From Macrosoma leucophasiata (lineage: Eukaryota > Arthropoda > Insecta > Lepidoptera > Hedylidae), in the NCBI GenBank assembly GCA_036365455.1, contig JAWQUS010000023.1:9114001-9178000 (forward strand): a stretch of 64,000 nt of DNA. Reading direction: 5' to 3'. Positions 40,271 through 51,199 of the stretch are shown piece after piece. The notes beneath the pieces were generated by a model. The model saw only the letters and a list, made by a program, of their open reading frames with translations. It did no database searches and had not been told where the DNA came from. Position 1 is the first letter of the stretch. Each line of letters starts with the position of its first letter. A program made the position numbers and the translations under genes.

Positions 40271-40484
40271 ATGGAATGGAAATAACTTTTTCCTGAGACG
40301 TGAATGAGGGGCAGGGGTAATAATTTGTATGGAACTTCATGATATTTCTGGGCTTAGAAATATGAATGCTATTGATTACAAACAAAAGTTTTTTTTTGTG
40401 TAATCACATCCCTTTTCGTGCGAACTGCTTCTGTGGTTGCAGGCCATTACTACTACGGTCGGGTTCTCGGTTTTATACCTGAGT

Positions 40485-40927
40485 AAGTAAATGACGACTG
40501 CTGCCTATAGACATCTACATAAAACCTTAGAAGTCGCGACACAGAGCTGAGACAACCAAGACCGCCTTTTTTCGTTTCGCTTCTGCGATAGAAATTACGG
40601 GGTCAACACTACCATTTCACCGGATCCCGATAGTGCTGAACAACCATTTAATTCCGGGACCATACCACAACCACACCACAGTACACAGTACACATATGAA
40701 CAGTATGGAAACTACGTACAAGACGTTCGAAAAGGCACACTAACACAAACATGCGCATCGACGCTCGATGTAGCGAGTGACTCAGTACTGCAGCACCGCG
40801 AGAAACGCTTAGAGGCCTCGTCGATGCGCATGTTTGTGTGAGTGTGACGTTTCAAGGATTTGTACGTAGTTTCCACACTGTTCATATTTGCACTGTGACC
40901 ACACTACCATTTAACCGGAACGAGATA
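40485..40927 (-). repeat. Rep-A, diverged copy carrying a 221-bp MITE
   Basis: TGCTGCCTATAGACATCTAC, ACACTACCATTTCACCGGAT and CCCGATAGTGCTGAACAACC are Rep-A-like; the MITE at 40677-40897 interrupts it. Confidence 0.5.
40677..40897. mobile_element. 221-bp MITE with inverted arms of about 75 bp
   Basis: Flanked by ACCACAC (40670-40676 and 40898-40904). The arms share ATATGAACAGT, GGAAACTACGTAC and AAACATGCGCATCGACG, mirrored at 40820-40890. It lies inside a diverged Rep-A copy. No coding. Confidence 0.72.
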
Positions 40928-41195
40928 GTTTTTTTTTATTTAATGAAAGTGGCAAACAAGCATACAGTTCACATTGATGTTAAGTGATTACTGCAGCCTA
41001 TAAACACTTACACAAAGACCAGAGGTCAAAATGCAGATGCGTTACCACTTCTGAGGCCTAAAATATTGTGCCTCTGTGCCGGAAATTACAGGGCCGTACA
41101 TTACCACCTGACCGGAACACCATAGTGCTGAACATAGCCATTTACCGGCAGATAGATCAGGTAATGCGGTGCTGTCTGCGCCCTCGAACTCCAAT
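40928..41195 (-). repeat. Rep-A, full length
   Basis: T-run, ATGAAAGTGGCAAACAAGCA to CTGCGCCCTCGAACTCCAAT; directly abuts the previous diverged copy. Confidence 0.78.
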
Positions 41196-41199
41196 ACTA

Positions 41200-42570
41200 C
41201 AAATTTAGTTACAACTACTTCAACGTGATTAGTTATTTTTTTTCCTCACAAATAAATCCGTTACGATAAATAACCTCTTTTTTTTGAATTTGGTGAATAG
41301 ACAAGCTTTGAAGACCACCATCATATTTTGTTGCATTAAGATATGACGTGTGAATAAAAGTTATAGGATAATGTATAAATAATTGCAAAAGCAACAGATG
41401 AAATACAAAATGGCGGCTCATCTTAATCGTAGTTCAATGTGTAATCACAACCAATTATAAAAGTTTATTTGAAAAACGTAATTATTGATATTGTTGGGCT
41501 CTCGTACGCTACCTGTTGATAGGGCCCCCATGCTGTTAGAACGAGTAGGACATTTATGTTAAAAAAAAAAACAAATAAGTAGGTACATACGCTCACTATC
41601 TGCCAATCTGTAATCTGTCTGATTTACTTATCTATTACCTTATCACGTTTAGAAATAAATAGTTTTCCAGGAACATAATTTAGCCCAAAATAAATTTCAC
41701 ATAATACAATTTGGTTCAATTATTTAAATATGAAGAATCATGTCATATACTCCATATACATTATTGTTTTAGTAAATAATCGTTAAATTAATACGCGAAG
41801 GAAAAACTTAGTATCAATATTAATTATTTAATTCACTAAGAGTATGTATGATATAAAACTGTGAACTATAACTGTATCAGTTATAGTTTACATAGAGAAG
41901 GAGTGCATAATGCTAATATATTTGAAAAACAATGCATAACAATTACACTCAATCCATTATATACACTACCAGCCTGTGGAAAAACGGTTTCACAAAACAA
42001 AGTATACATATGTCATAGAGGATCTGTATATAATTCAGATTTCAGTACATCTCATAATGCGGTCCAATTTCATTAATTGTGCAGTCACTAGTATATTTTT
42101 TTCATGTAGCATAATAAATCACGATATCTTAGCACGATCATGACATGTATAATATTTATGTATTAATATTATCCTAAGCATGAAGGGTAAAATGGTTACC
42201 CTACACGTAAATTTGTAGGTGGCATTTAATTAAAGCTTTCTGGGTATCAGGTAATAATCTAAATCGAATTAATTTCATCGAGTAAGTACGTAAGTAAGTT
42301 TTTGATGCCACCATGGAAGGTAGTGTTTAATTTTATTTTAAGGCCATTACAAAAAATTGTAATGTCATGATTTATATATAATAAAACATATGTATGTACA
42401 TGTATAATAATATGCTTCGTTCATGGCGTTATTATTTGTTACTCTATTAATGAAACGGATATTATTCTAAAGTTAGTGAAATAAATTATTATTTAATCTT
42501 TGTATTTAAAATAGGTAAGCTAAAAAAATGCGCTTAAACTCACAGCTACACTAGGTATATACCTGTGTCG
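41200..42570. other. Intergenic, nothing recognised
   Basis: AT-rich. The short frames at 41233-41421 and 41861-42076 have no family resemblance and biased AT-rich composition. Confidence 0.45.
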
Positions 42571-42574
42571 TTGG

Positions 42575-42697
42575 TGCCGTTCTACACACACAATATACCT
42601 AATAGACAAATACCCAGACACGAAACAAATAGCTGAACCCGCGACCCTTCGAATCAGACGGTCCTCTCACACCGCTGGACTAATCGGATCGTCTAAA
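42575..42697 (-). repeat. Rep-C
   Basis: AACCCGCGACCCTTCGAATC, AGACGGTCCTCTCACACCGC and TGGACTAATCGGATCGTC. Confidence 0.6.
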
Positions 42698-42865
42698 TTT
42701 AACATTATTGATAAAGGACACGGTCTGCTTCTGATGTGGATTTGTACCGTAGAGGTATTAACAGAAAAATATTACCAGCGATTTCATTAGAAAACATATT
42801 TTTTATCTATAAATACAAATGCCCGTTTTTTATATGGCTCTACTAGACTGCTAGGCTGGCTAGAC

Positions 42866-42945
42866 ATTTTTTTTATGTAATGATGGTGGCAAATACGCAT
42901 ACAGTTCACAATGTTGTTAAGTGATGACTGCAGCCTATACAACAT
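42866..42945 (-). repeat. Rep-A, 3' fragment
   Basis: TTTTTTTATGTAATGATGG, then AGTTCACAATGTTGTTAAGT and GATGACTGCAGCCTATA. Confidence 0.65.
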
Positions 42946-43216
42946 GTAACGGGAATAATGCACACCCTCTAACGACCCGATTAGAAAATCAAGATATAAT
43001 CATAAAACATGAACTGAGATTACATATTTATGTATATAATATTTTTTATTTAAAAAATTAGTTGTTCTCAATGTTCAAAATTTAAAATGTACGAACATTA
43101 TGCACACATTGCACACCCTATGCATTCTTACCCTACCTCTACCTACTCACACACGCACACTGTTGCAATGTGATCTAGCGTAACCTTATTTACAAATGAC
43201 ATGTCTGTCATCATGT

Positions 43217-43402
43217 CTCAATTGTACTGGTGCTAGAATTCCAGTGTCGCTCGAGGACGTACCGAATTACCCTATTTATCGGCCTCGAAAAAAAAAAGCT
43301 AATGTAAGGCCCCGTAATAACTACCACACAGACATAATCAGTCTCAGGGGTGGCAACGCATCTGCAATTTGACCTTTGGTCTTTGTGTGGGTGTCTACAA
43401 CG
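43217..43402 (+). repeat. Rep-A, diverged
   Basis: GTACTGGTGCTAGAATTCCA, CTCAGGGGTGGCAACGCATC and CTTTGTGTGGGTGTCTAC. Confidence 0.6.
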
Positions 43403-43889
43403 CGTAACAGGATTAAATGTACAACCCGAAATTAGTTTGTTCGGAATCGAATAACGAATTGATTTCAGGCATTTTCGTTATAAGTAATATTTTGTCCCAA
43501 AATTAATTACTATTAAGAAATTATGGTCACCCGTTTGGTGAAGAGTCAGTACCAACGAAAATGAGACTAACATCTATCCGAAATAAAATGCTAGTCTCAA
43601 CAAGTTTATTAGAACTGTTGAGACGTGCTTTTTATTATAAAAAAATAATTTAACAAATAAAATAGCGGAAATTAATCGTATTAGGTGTTACATTTTCGAT
43701 AAAGTCTATATACCTAAGAAGAGAGTATTTCTTAATGCCGTTAAAGTTTTTAACTATTTGATCTTTCTCCAAATAAAATATTACAATGGCTTTTTAATTA
43801 ATCGAACAAAGAAATTTAGAATAAATTTATACAAATAAATAAAATTGGAGTGTCTGTTTGTAATGTAAAATAACCGATTTTTACTAAAT

Positions 43890-44045
43890 GCATATGTATG
43901 TATACTCGGTACGTATACCAAAACAACATTTTTTTACAATTTTTGTCTATCTGTCTGTTTGTTCCCGCTAATCACGGGAACGGCTGGACCGATTTTGACG
44001 GGACTTTCACTGCGGGCGTGCCCGCGACTTCGCCAGCGTGAGAAA
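43890..44045 (-). repeat. LINE 3'-region repeat
   Basis: TTTTTTACAATTTTTGTCTA, the CTGTCTGTTTG run and GAACGGCTGGACCGATTTTG are the reverse complement of the 4802-5150 family, ending in GCGGGCGTGCCCGCGACTTC. Confidence 0.65.
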
Positions 44046-44384
44046 TGTACCGTGTATACATAATATACATATGCAACTAGTAAAAAGCGGTTATTTTTAT
44101 ATTACAAACAGACATTTCAATTTTATTTAATTGTATAGATAACATATATAACTTATGATACTTAGTATCATAACCACCTTTCAATTGCTTTTTAATGAGC
44201 GCCATGTCTTTTTGAAGGAAATTACACCAATAGCCATAGAAATAGGGCAGCTACTGTAATCACACTTTACGGTGTTGTCTACTACAATGTTCGTTATAAA
44301 ATTAAACCCGTACCTACAGGATGCAGTGAAGAGATGGATGGACGTATAAATTAATTAAATTGTTAGATATATTACTGGTTAGTT

Positions 44385-44530
44385 TACTAGTGGTCAATGT
44401 AGATGCGTTGCCACTGCTGTGATAGAAGCTGTTTTGCCTCTGTTACAAATCACAGCCTTATCCAACTAGAAGACCGTTTCACTGGTCACGTCATCACTAA
44501 TATTTAGCGAGAGATCGATTTGATAATACA
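44385..44530 (-). repeat. Rep-A-like diverged fragment
   Basis: GTAGATGCGTTGCCACTGCT, TTTTGCCTCTG and CACTAATATTTAGCGAGAGA follow the Rep-A order loosely. Confidence 0.35.
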
Positions 44531-45146
44531 ACAGTGACCACGTAACTGTGGTTCTATAGACAGTTAAAAAGATAATTACGTAAAAATAAATATTTTCCAT
44601 ATTTTCGGTCACAGTAAAAGCGAACGCGAGTATAAAATGTTCTAAATTTTGCGTGTTTCCGCAAAATTTCTCATTGGAACATAACAATTGACCAGTCAAC
44701 AAGTCACGTTGTGCACAACTCATAAAGTGACACCCGCGTACACTTTACAGCTTTCTTAGGAAAATGTATGTACTGTTCACTTAATACGTTATTTCCACGA
44801 AATCGCTGCAATTCTTCTGTTGACATAGTGCAAAATTAAATTGCCAAAACTGTTTTTTGCATATATTTGTTAGGTATATCAGCTACTTCTAAATTAGAAT
44901 TGCTCTGCCTAGATGTTAAATCTACTATCTTCCTTCAACAGACGATAATGTTAAAATGTTTTTTGAAGTCCGATTTGGGTATCGATTTCACCATGATAGT
45001 TCAATTTTGTAATTGTGTAAATGTAAGGGTTTTTTTTTATCTTTATTTAAAGAGCTTGGTCGCCATTGCGACTACGTCGCTCTGTTAAGAACACAATTTT
45101 TACATTAAATATTATCGAAAATTATAACCTAATTACTAATTATAGT

Positions 45147-45707
45147 TCAGGCTTCCACACCGAGTTTATATAAATCAATCAAATACCTAATGGAATCTGA
45201 GAAAATATCACTCAACATTATATTCAAACCACCGGTAGATTGCAACAATTCATTAATACTGAACATAGACCTTCTCATACTCTCATTTCGGACACATTCC
45301 ATTAAAATATGGTAAACATCCTCCACAGTACCGCAGATAGTACAATTGGGTGACGGTACTTTACCCATTAAATAGGCGAACTTGTTCAATGGGATGTGTC
45401 CGGAACGAAGACGTAACGCAATGACAATATCATTTCTATTCAATGTAGTGTTTTGAATCCAGGGTTTCTTAAAAGGTTCAACTTGTATGGTCTTATACCA
45501 GATGCCTTTCTCTTTCGATCTTTGATCAAAGTATTCCTGCGAAAATTCGTAACATTTTTCTTTCATCAAGTAAAGACAGTCCGTATAAAATGGTTCTACT
45601 AATATTTCCACACCTTCCACTGTAGCTTCTTTAGCTAGTCGATCAACCATTGTATTACCTTCTATACCAGCATGCGACGGCACCCATTGTAGTACTACTA
45701 TGTCGGG
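45147..45707 (-). pseudogene. Non-LTR retrotransposon RNase H and C-terminal fragment
   Basis: The minus-strand frame includes the RNase H motif WVPSHAGIEGN...VDRLAKEA, then a tail with LRSGHIPLNKFAYLMGK and a zinc-knuckle-like CTIC...H..MEC. These lie at the ORF2 end of RNase H-bearing LINEs. The frame breaks upstream of 45707. Only the last 180 or so residues remain, as usual for 5'-truncated insertions. Confidence 0.75.
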
Positions 45708-45739
45708 ACGCTGCTATGCGGTATGCTTATTGTTACTAA

Positions 45740-46300
45740 CAGAGAAAAAACCGACCAAGTGCGAGTCGAACACGTGCACGAAGAGTTCCGTAAAAAAATG
45801 GCATAAAAATTACGTTTGTTGTAAGGTAATATACAATATACCTAAGACCTAAAAATTATGTGAAAATTTCAAGCGTCTTCTTGCTACCGTAATTGATATC
45901 GAGCAAAAAATATACGAAAAAAAAACACTTTTATTGTATGCCCCCTTGGATCCCTTGATATTTTCATTTTCTTATTTCTTATTTTTACCCCCTTATTCAT
46001 AAACGTGTTTTAGCTAAAGCGTTGCTAATGTCTCTTTTGTCTTTTTCTATCCTGCACATTTGACAATGCAACTAACAAGGACAAAGCATTCTATAGCTAA
46101 AACGTATCTAATGTACGTTTATGAATAAGGGGTAAGTATTTAATTTTATCGTTATAGCAGTAAGAGAAATACTTAATTTATGAAAATTTTAGCTTTTTAA
46201 CGATCACTGTTTATGAAATACAGCCTGGTGACAGACAGGCAGACAGCGGAGGATAAGTGATAGGGTCCGTTTTTACCTTTTAGATACGGAACCCTTAAAA
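45740..46300 (+). repeat. Diverged LINE-derived repeat carrying a nested MITE
   Basis: Begins CCGACCAAGTGCGAGTCGAA then ACGAAGAGTTCCGTA, and ends TAGGGTCCGTTTTTACCTTT, AGATACGGAACCC. This layout is common in Lepidoptera. A MITE at 45987-46134 interrupts it. A short related fragment (AGCGAGTCGTACTCGTACGC) lies at 23769. Confidence 0.6.
45987..46134. mobile_element. 148-bp MITE with 20-bp terminal inverted repeats
   Basis: ACCCCCTTATTCATAAACGT at 45987-46006 is mirrored by ACGTTTATGAATAAGGGGTA at 46115-46134, with one mismatch. The ends read TACCCC..GGGGTA, compatible with TA duplication. There are secondary internal matches (TTTTAGCTAAAGC with TAGCTAAAAC). No coding capacity. Confidence 0.75.
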
Positions 46301-46379
46301 AAGACAGAATATAGATACAGAATAGTTTAAAAATATTCGATATAATTTTTAATATTGTCGTAATTTTTTATTTCTGAAC

Positions 46380-46640
46380 CGATTGACATGAAACAAACAG
46401 TAAATATTAAGTGAAACTTACCACAATATACAAGTGAAAACCACAAATCGAATAAGCCGTTTATGAAACTAGCGTGCACAAACAAACAGACAAACAGACA
46501 TTTTTCCTATTAAAAGTACCCAGTGTTGTGCGCCAAAGGTTAATGTATAAGTATACCAAGTTTCATCGTAATCGGGCTGGTAGACTTTGTGTGATGCTTG
46601 AACAAACAGACAGACAGATAGACAAAAAATTTTCTAATCA
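46380..46640 (+). repeat. LINE 3'-region repeat with CAGA runs
   Basis: ACCGATTGACATGAAACAAA, AAACAAACAGACAAACAGAC and TTTCATCGTAATCGGGCTGG followed by AACAAACAGACAGACAGATA. Two staggered CAGA-rich ends suggest two overlapping truncated copies. Confidence 0.5.
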
Positions 46641-47041
46641 AATATTTGTTTCCGGTATCGATCTAGTAACATCCCCTGTTATGTATTTTTTAAATATTTT
46701 CAATGTACTGAATGTACACATCTACAGTTGTATTATAAGTATAGATTATTTGGGCAGTTTATAGAATAGAGAACAGAATATTCATTTAATTATTCTGCGC
46801 ACATAAAAAAAGCTTATAACACTTCCAAGTTTACTTATTATGCAGATAGTGTATACAATCAGAAGTAAATAAAAAATGCATAAATATAGATACTTTATTA
46901 CTCCAAGGGGAAAGATTTTTTGCTTGTGTATCTGTAATAATTAAATGGTCGTTACCCTATAACAGGAGGACTGAACGTTTTTTTATTCTGGAACTCTACC
47001 AACATTCAGCATAAGATTTTTCATATAATTTACAGTGTATA

Positions 47042-47400
47042 AAATTGAAAGATGTAAGAAAGAGGCTTTGTGTGAATGATAGTATCGGTGTAAAAATGAA
47101 AAAAGGCATGCTCCGATGGTTCGGGCATATAGAAAGAATGTCGAATGAGCGAATGACTAAACAGATATACAATGCGAATGTGGATGGTTGCAGAGGTCCA
47201 GGAAGACCAAGACTGACCTACCATGACCAAATATGTCGAGTTCTGTCTGATGGTGGGATCAAAAGTCTTAGGAATCGGCGTGCACGTATGAAGAGAATGA
47301 TGAAGGTAGACGAGGCACGAGAGGTTTGTCAGAACCAGGATATCTGGCGCCCTACACTCTCTGCCTACCCCGTTAGGGACCTGGCGTGAAGATACATACA
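47042..47400 (+). pseudogene. LINE reverse transcriptase C-terminal fragment with 3' end
   Basis: Frame 47045-47389 contains MLRWFGHIERM, GRGPGRPR-like CRGPGRPRLTY and SLRNRRARMKRMM, typical of the C-terminus of RTE- or craft-like insect LINE proteins. It ends just before CTGGCGTGAAGATACATACA, the family's 3' terminus. The same 3' end appears at 13737-13867, 16628-16690 and 21953-22008. Confidence 0.75.
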
Positions 47401-47930
47401 TATAAAATTGAAATACTTTATTTAATTACCTAACATACCAGTGTCAACCTTATAGATTAATTTTAACTATCTATAATAACGTCATGCCCAATGTTCGAAA
47501 CAAGACCGCAATAAATAGGTACATGAAATTTACGTAAGTCGGAATGACGAACCCGTATGATAGTCTCTAATAGTGAAACCGTTTTACCACAGGCTGGTAG
47601 ACGGCACATGTTTTGAAATTTGGCATTAATAATGTGAACGAACTTTATTGTATGTCAAATGCATGGTTATAATTACGAGTATTTTCATTGATTAAAGATA
47701 TTTTTTATGCAATAATAAAATTATTTATAACTATTCTGCACTTTACCTCTAAAAATACTACAACTGTGCCAAATTCCATACTCCTCTGTCCGTGAAATTG
47801 TCGTAAAAAGGGACACAAGGTTTTAACTTTACGTCATATTGTAATCATTTCGAGAGAAACTAGTATTTCTATTTTGGTGTCAAAATAGAAGAACTGTGGT
47901 GGTAGGACAATTTCGACGGAACAGTCATCG

Positions 47931-48012
47931 GGTAGCGTGGCCGAGCGGTCTAAGGCGCTGGTTTAAGGCACCAGTCTCTTCGGAGGCGTGGGTTCGAATC
48001 CCACCGCTGCCA
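47931..48012 (+). tRNA. tRNA-Leu (AAG)
   Basis: 82 nt with the long variable arm expected of leucine tRNA. The acceptor GGTAGCG pairs with CGCTGCC (one wobble), the anticodon stem CTGGT/ACCAG holds loop TTAAGGC (anticodon AAG), and the B box is GGTTCGAATCC. A T-run after the gene (48015-48019 and 48030 on) would serve as Pol III terminator. Confidence 0.95.
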
Positions 48013-48167
48013 TTAGTTTTTTATGGCACTTTTTTTTTACTCAGATGGTGCGTGAGACAGTTAGGATCCCACTGCAGAATCATTTCGTTCATCCAGATAT
48101 GCTGCAAACCTAATTTTCACGCATATTTATAATCTAGAGATTATACATTGGTTTTATTATATTATAC

Positions 48168-48412
48168 TGGTGGTAGAGCTCCAGTGACGGAGCTCGTGGG
48201 CGTAGGCACCACCGCATTACCTAATATACTTGCCGCTAAATGGAAGTGTTCATCACTATCGTGTTCCGGTCAGGTGGTAATGTACGGCCCTGTAATTTCC
48301 GGCACAGAGCCATAACACCTTAGGCCTCAGGAGTGGCCTCATGGGCTGCAGTCATCACTTAACATCAATGTGAACTGCATGCTTGTTTACCACTTCCATA
48401 ACATAATATATA
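48168..48412 (+). repeat. Rep-A, near full length
   Basis: ACTGGTGGTAGAGCTCCAGT through GTGTTCCGGTCAGGTGGTAA to CCACTTCCATAACATAATAT; about 40 bases of the middle are missing. Lies 155 bp after tRNA-Leu. Confidence 0.8.
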
Positions 48413-48683
48413 TATTTATTTTTATTTATTTAAGAAAACAAACAGTTGACATAACAATGTAAAATACTCGTACTTCTTAAAAACTAACAACCATTAATAT
48501 GTTTCCGCATTAATATATCTACTAACACGTTTAGTTCTGAAAGGAATAACAATAGCTTAAAAATTTAAGTTAAATAAGTACTTATTCAATATGTTATGTA
48601 TAAGAATATGTACACACATCATAGGCATTTACCTACATACGCATGATAAAAGAAAAAAAAAAAACAATGTTGAAATAAATGAT

Positions 48684-50262
48684 TCAACCATCGGTTTCAG
48701 AACCATCAAACCATCTATTAGCTAATAGGCTTTTAAAAATGTGAGGATTAGAATTGAATAAATCCAGTTCATGCTGGTCAGCGAGTTTATTTAATTTGTC
48801 AATTGTTCTAATAAAAAATGCATTATGTCTGTATTTAGTAGCAAAACAGGAGGCTGACAAAAAATAAGGAATTCTTACTGTTCTATTTGGCACGTTTAAG
48901 TTAAGTTTAGAAAGTATGAAGGGGGAATCTAATCTATTTTGCGCTATCTTGACTATTAATGTTACATCGGCAATATCTCTTCTCACATTTAACGGTAGTA
49001 TGTGATACCGGTGACATCTATCTTCATAATTAGGATCATAATGTCTGCACTTGTATTGCAAATACCTTATAAATCGGCGTTGTATAGACTCAAGCCCATC
49101 AATATAAAACTCATACTGAGGATTCCATATTTGAGAGCAATACTCGAGAATGCTACGTACAAAGGTGCAGTATAAGACTTGTGAAATATATTTTATTTTA
49201 AAGAAAAATGGAAGGAAAAATTAATAAAAATTAATATATTTAATATATATTATTTAATAATCTAGTCCAGCCGCTCTTCGAATTGAGCTACTGAAGTCCT
49301 GCCCGATTTGTCAAATTTTTCCTTCACATTTATTGCATTGCTTTATGCATTTAGTTAAGTCCTGCTGAAGATGACAACAATCACTTATATCGGTTATTTT
49401 TTTGTAAATTTTCATGTCATCCGCATATAAAATGACTTGAGAATGTTTAAACCTGTAGTTATGTCATTAATAAAGATATGAAATAGATATTAAATAGAAG
49501 GGGACCCAGCAAGGAGCCCTGAGGCACACCTGAAGGGATAATATTCCAGGCAGAACAGTAACCATTAGTGACTACTGCTTGCGAACGATTTTTAATATAC
49601 GAGCAGAACCACCTGTAAAGATTACCACGAATACCTGCAAGTAAAAGTTTCTGCAACAATATAAGGTGGTCTATTCTGTCAAATGCCTTACTATAATCGG
49701 TAAATACCGCATCAATTTGGCCTCCAGACTCCATGTTAATAGTTAAAAACTCAGTAAATTCAAGAAGATTAGAGGTTGTTGATCGCTTTTTCAGAAAACC
49801 GTGTTGTTCTGGAATAAAAATGTCAGCTAAACTATTATAAACTTGCTCATAAACTATCTAAAATCTTTGCGAATATACAAAGCTTAGAGATAGGACGATA
49901 ATTCTTAATTAAATTTTTATTGCCACATTTGTGAATTGGCGTAATAAAAGCTGACTTCCAAATGTCTGGCACTGTACCTTCAAATACTAAACGCTGGTAT
50001 AATATCAACAATGGTTTTAATAAGCCTTCAGCGCATTTAGATATAAAAATAGGTTCTAAGAAGTCCAGGCCAGCACCTTTTTTCAAATCGACGGATTTCA
50101 AGTGTCTTAGTAATCATTCGGGTTTTATTTCAATACAATTTAAAGAATTGCAGTAACGATCAACCGTCGGTTCTCCAAGGAGGTCCATATCGGAAGAAAC
50201 TGATGAACTTGAAAGAAAGTTAGATTGAAAGTATGAGGCAAAGAGATTACAGATGTTCACCA
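48684..50262 (-). pseudogene. Jockey-like LINE, reverse transcriptase domain, multiply broken
   Basis: Read on the minus strand from 50262: LLGEPTVDRY, then SVDLKKGAGLDF, TPIHKCGNKNLIKNYRPIS, DAVFTDYSKAFDRIDH (motif A), GVPQGSLLGPLLFNIY (motif B) and ILYADDMKI near 49412-49435 (motif C, the catalytic YADD). The thumb/C-terminal region follows (ILEYCSQIWNP, then 49061-48684). Stops or frame changes fall at about 50100, 49850, 49455 and 49200-49330. It is 5' truncated, with no endonuclease domain seen. The 3' UTR probably reaches about 48420. Confidence 0.85.
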
Positions 50263-50439
50263 GGTACATATAGTATAGTAGTAATATAGTAGTATAGTAT
50301 ATATAGGTATATATATCCGCCGCAAGTATTTATTTATATGTAGAGTAGGTACGTAGAACTTTTTGGTAATCTCTATTAGGTATCTTAAGATTTTGTTTGC
50401 TGATAAGATTTAAAATCAACACATATTAACTCTGTGTAT

Positions 50440-50758
50440 AGAGCTAATCGTCGCTCATTATGGGCCTCATAAGAAGGCTCAAGGTCACTCAGAGAGCAAT
50501 GGAGAGGGCTATGCTTGGAGTTTCTCTGCGAGATCGAATCAGAAATGAGGAGATCCGCATGAGAACCAAAGTAACAGACATAGCCCACCGAATAGCGAAA
50601 CTGAAGTAGCAGTGGGCAGGGCACATAGCTCGCAGAACTGACGGCCGTTGGGGCAGAAGAGTTGGTCCGACCAGGCCCCCCACGAGGTGGACCGACGACC
50701 TGGTGAAGGTCGCGGGCAATCGCTGGATGAGGGCGGCTCGGGACCGTTCGTTGTAGCA
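50440..50758 (+). pseudogene. RTE-like LINE reverse transcriptase C-terminal fragment
   Basis: Reads RRLKVTQRAMERAMLGVSLR, RMRTKVTDIAHRIAKLK, a stop where Trp is expected, then WAGHIARRTDGRW and TRWTDDLVKVAGNRWM. This is the end of the lepidopteran endonuclease-reverse transcriptase family. Its 3' tail resumes at 51062 after a Rep-A insertion. Confidence 0.78.
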
Positions 50759-50767
50759 TTTTTTTTT

Positions 50768-51057
50768 ATTTTTTTTTTTTTATGTAATCGAAGTGGCAAG
50801 CAAGCATGTAGTTCACATTGATGTTAAGTGATGACTGCAGCCTATAGACACCCACACAAAGACCAAGATCAAAATGCAGATGCGTTACCACTCCTGAGGC
50901 CTAAGGTGTTATGCCTCTGTGCCGGAAATTACAGGGCCGTACATTACCACCTGACCGGAACACGATAGTGCTGAACACTACCATTTAGCGGGAAGTATAT
51001 TAGGTAATGCGGTGGTGCCTACGCCCGCGAGCTCCGTCACTGGAGCTCTACCACCAG
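50768..51057 (-). repeat. Rep-A, full length, inside a LINE
   Basis: T-run, ATGTAATCGAAGTGGCAAGC to GAGCTCTACCACCAGTAAAA. Splits the RTE-like LINE whose parts are at 50440-50758 and 51062-51130. Confidence 0.82.
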
Positions 51058-51061
51058 TAAA

Positions 51062-51130
51062 AATTTTCTTTGGGGGAGGCCTTTGTTCAGCAGTGGACGT
51101 CTTTTGGCTGAAATGATGACGATGATAAAG
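51062..51130 (+). repeat. Detached 3' tail of the LINE at 50440
   Basis: CTTTGGGGGAGGCCTTTGTT then CAGCAGTGGACGTCTTTTGG and GATGATGACGATGAT form the family's 3' end. It is separated from its coding part by the Rep-A copy at 50768-51057. Confidence 0.75.
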
Positions 51131-51148
51131 CTAATAATCCTTTACCGT

Positions 51149-51195
51149 GATGATTTGATTTATATAGAGCCTCTCTCTATATAAATGAAATCATC
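51149..51195. repeat. 21-bp hairpin beside a TE junction
   Basis: GATGATTTGATTTATATAGA and its mirror, arms 51149-51169 and 51175-51195 with one mismatch and a 5-nt loop. Lies just after a LINE 3' tail, so probably part of a repeat end. Confidence 0.55.
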
Positions 51196-51199
51196 GTGT

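Noticed and set aside
46474..46764. 96-codon ORF
   Set aside because: Begins in CAGA-rich LINE 3' repeat; low complexity and no domain.
47030..47401. 123-codon minus-strand ORF
   Set aside because: Antisense of the LINE reverse transcriptase fragment, which has clear motifs on the plus strand.
47896..48132. 78-codon ORF covering tRNA-Leu
   Set aside because: The frame runs through the tRNA gene; a known artefact of tRNA sequence.
50385..50799. Three overlapping minus-strand ORFs
   Set aside because: Antisense to the LINE coding fragment at 50440-50758.
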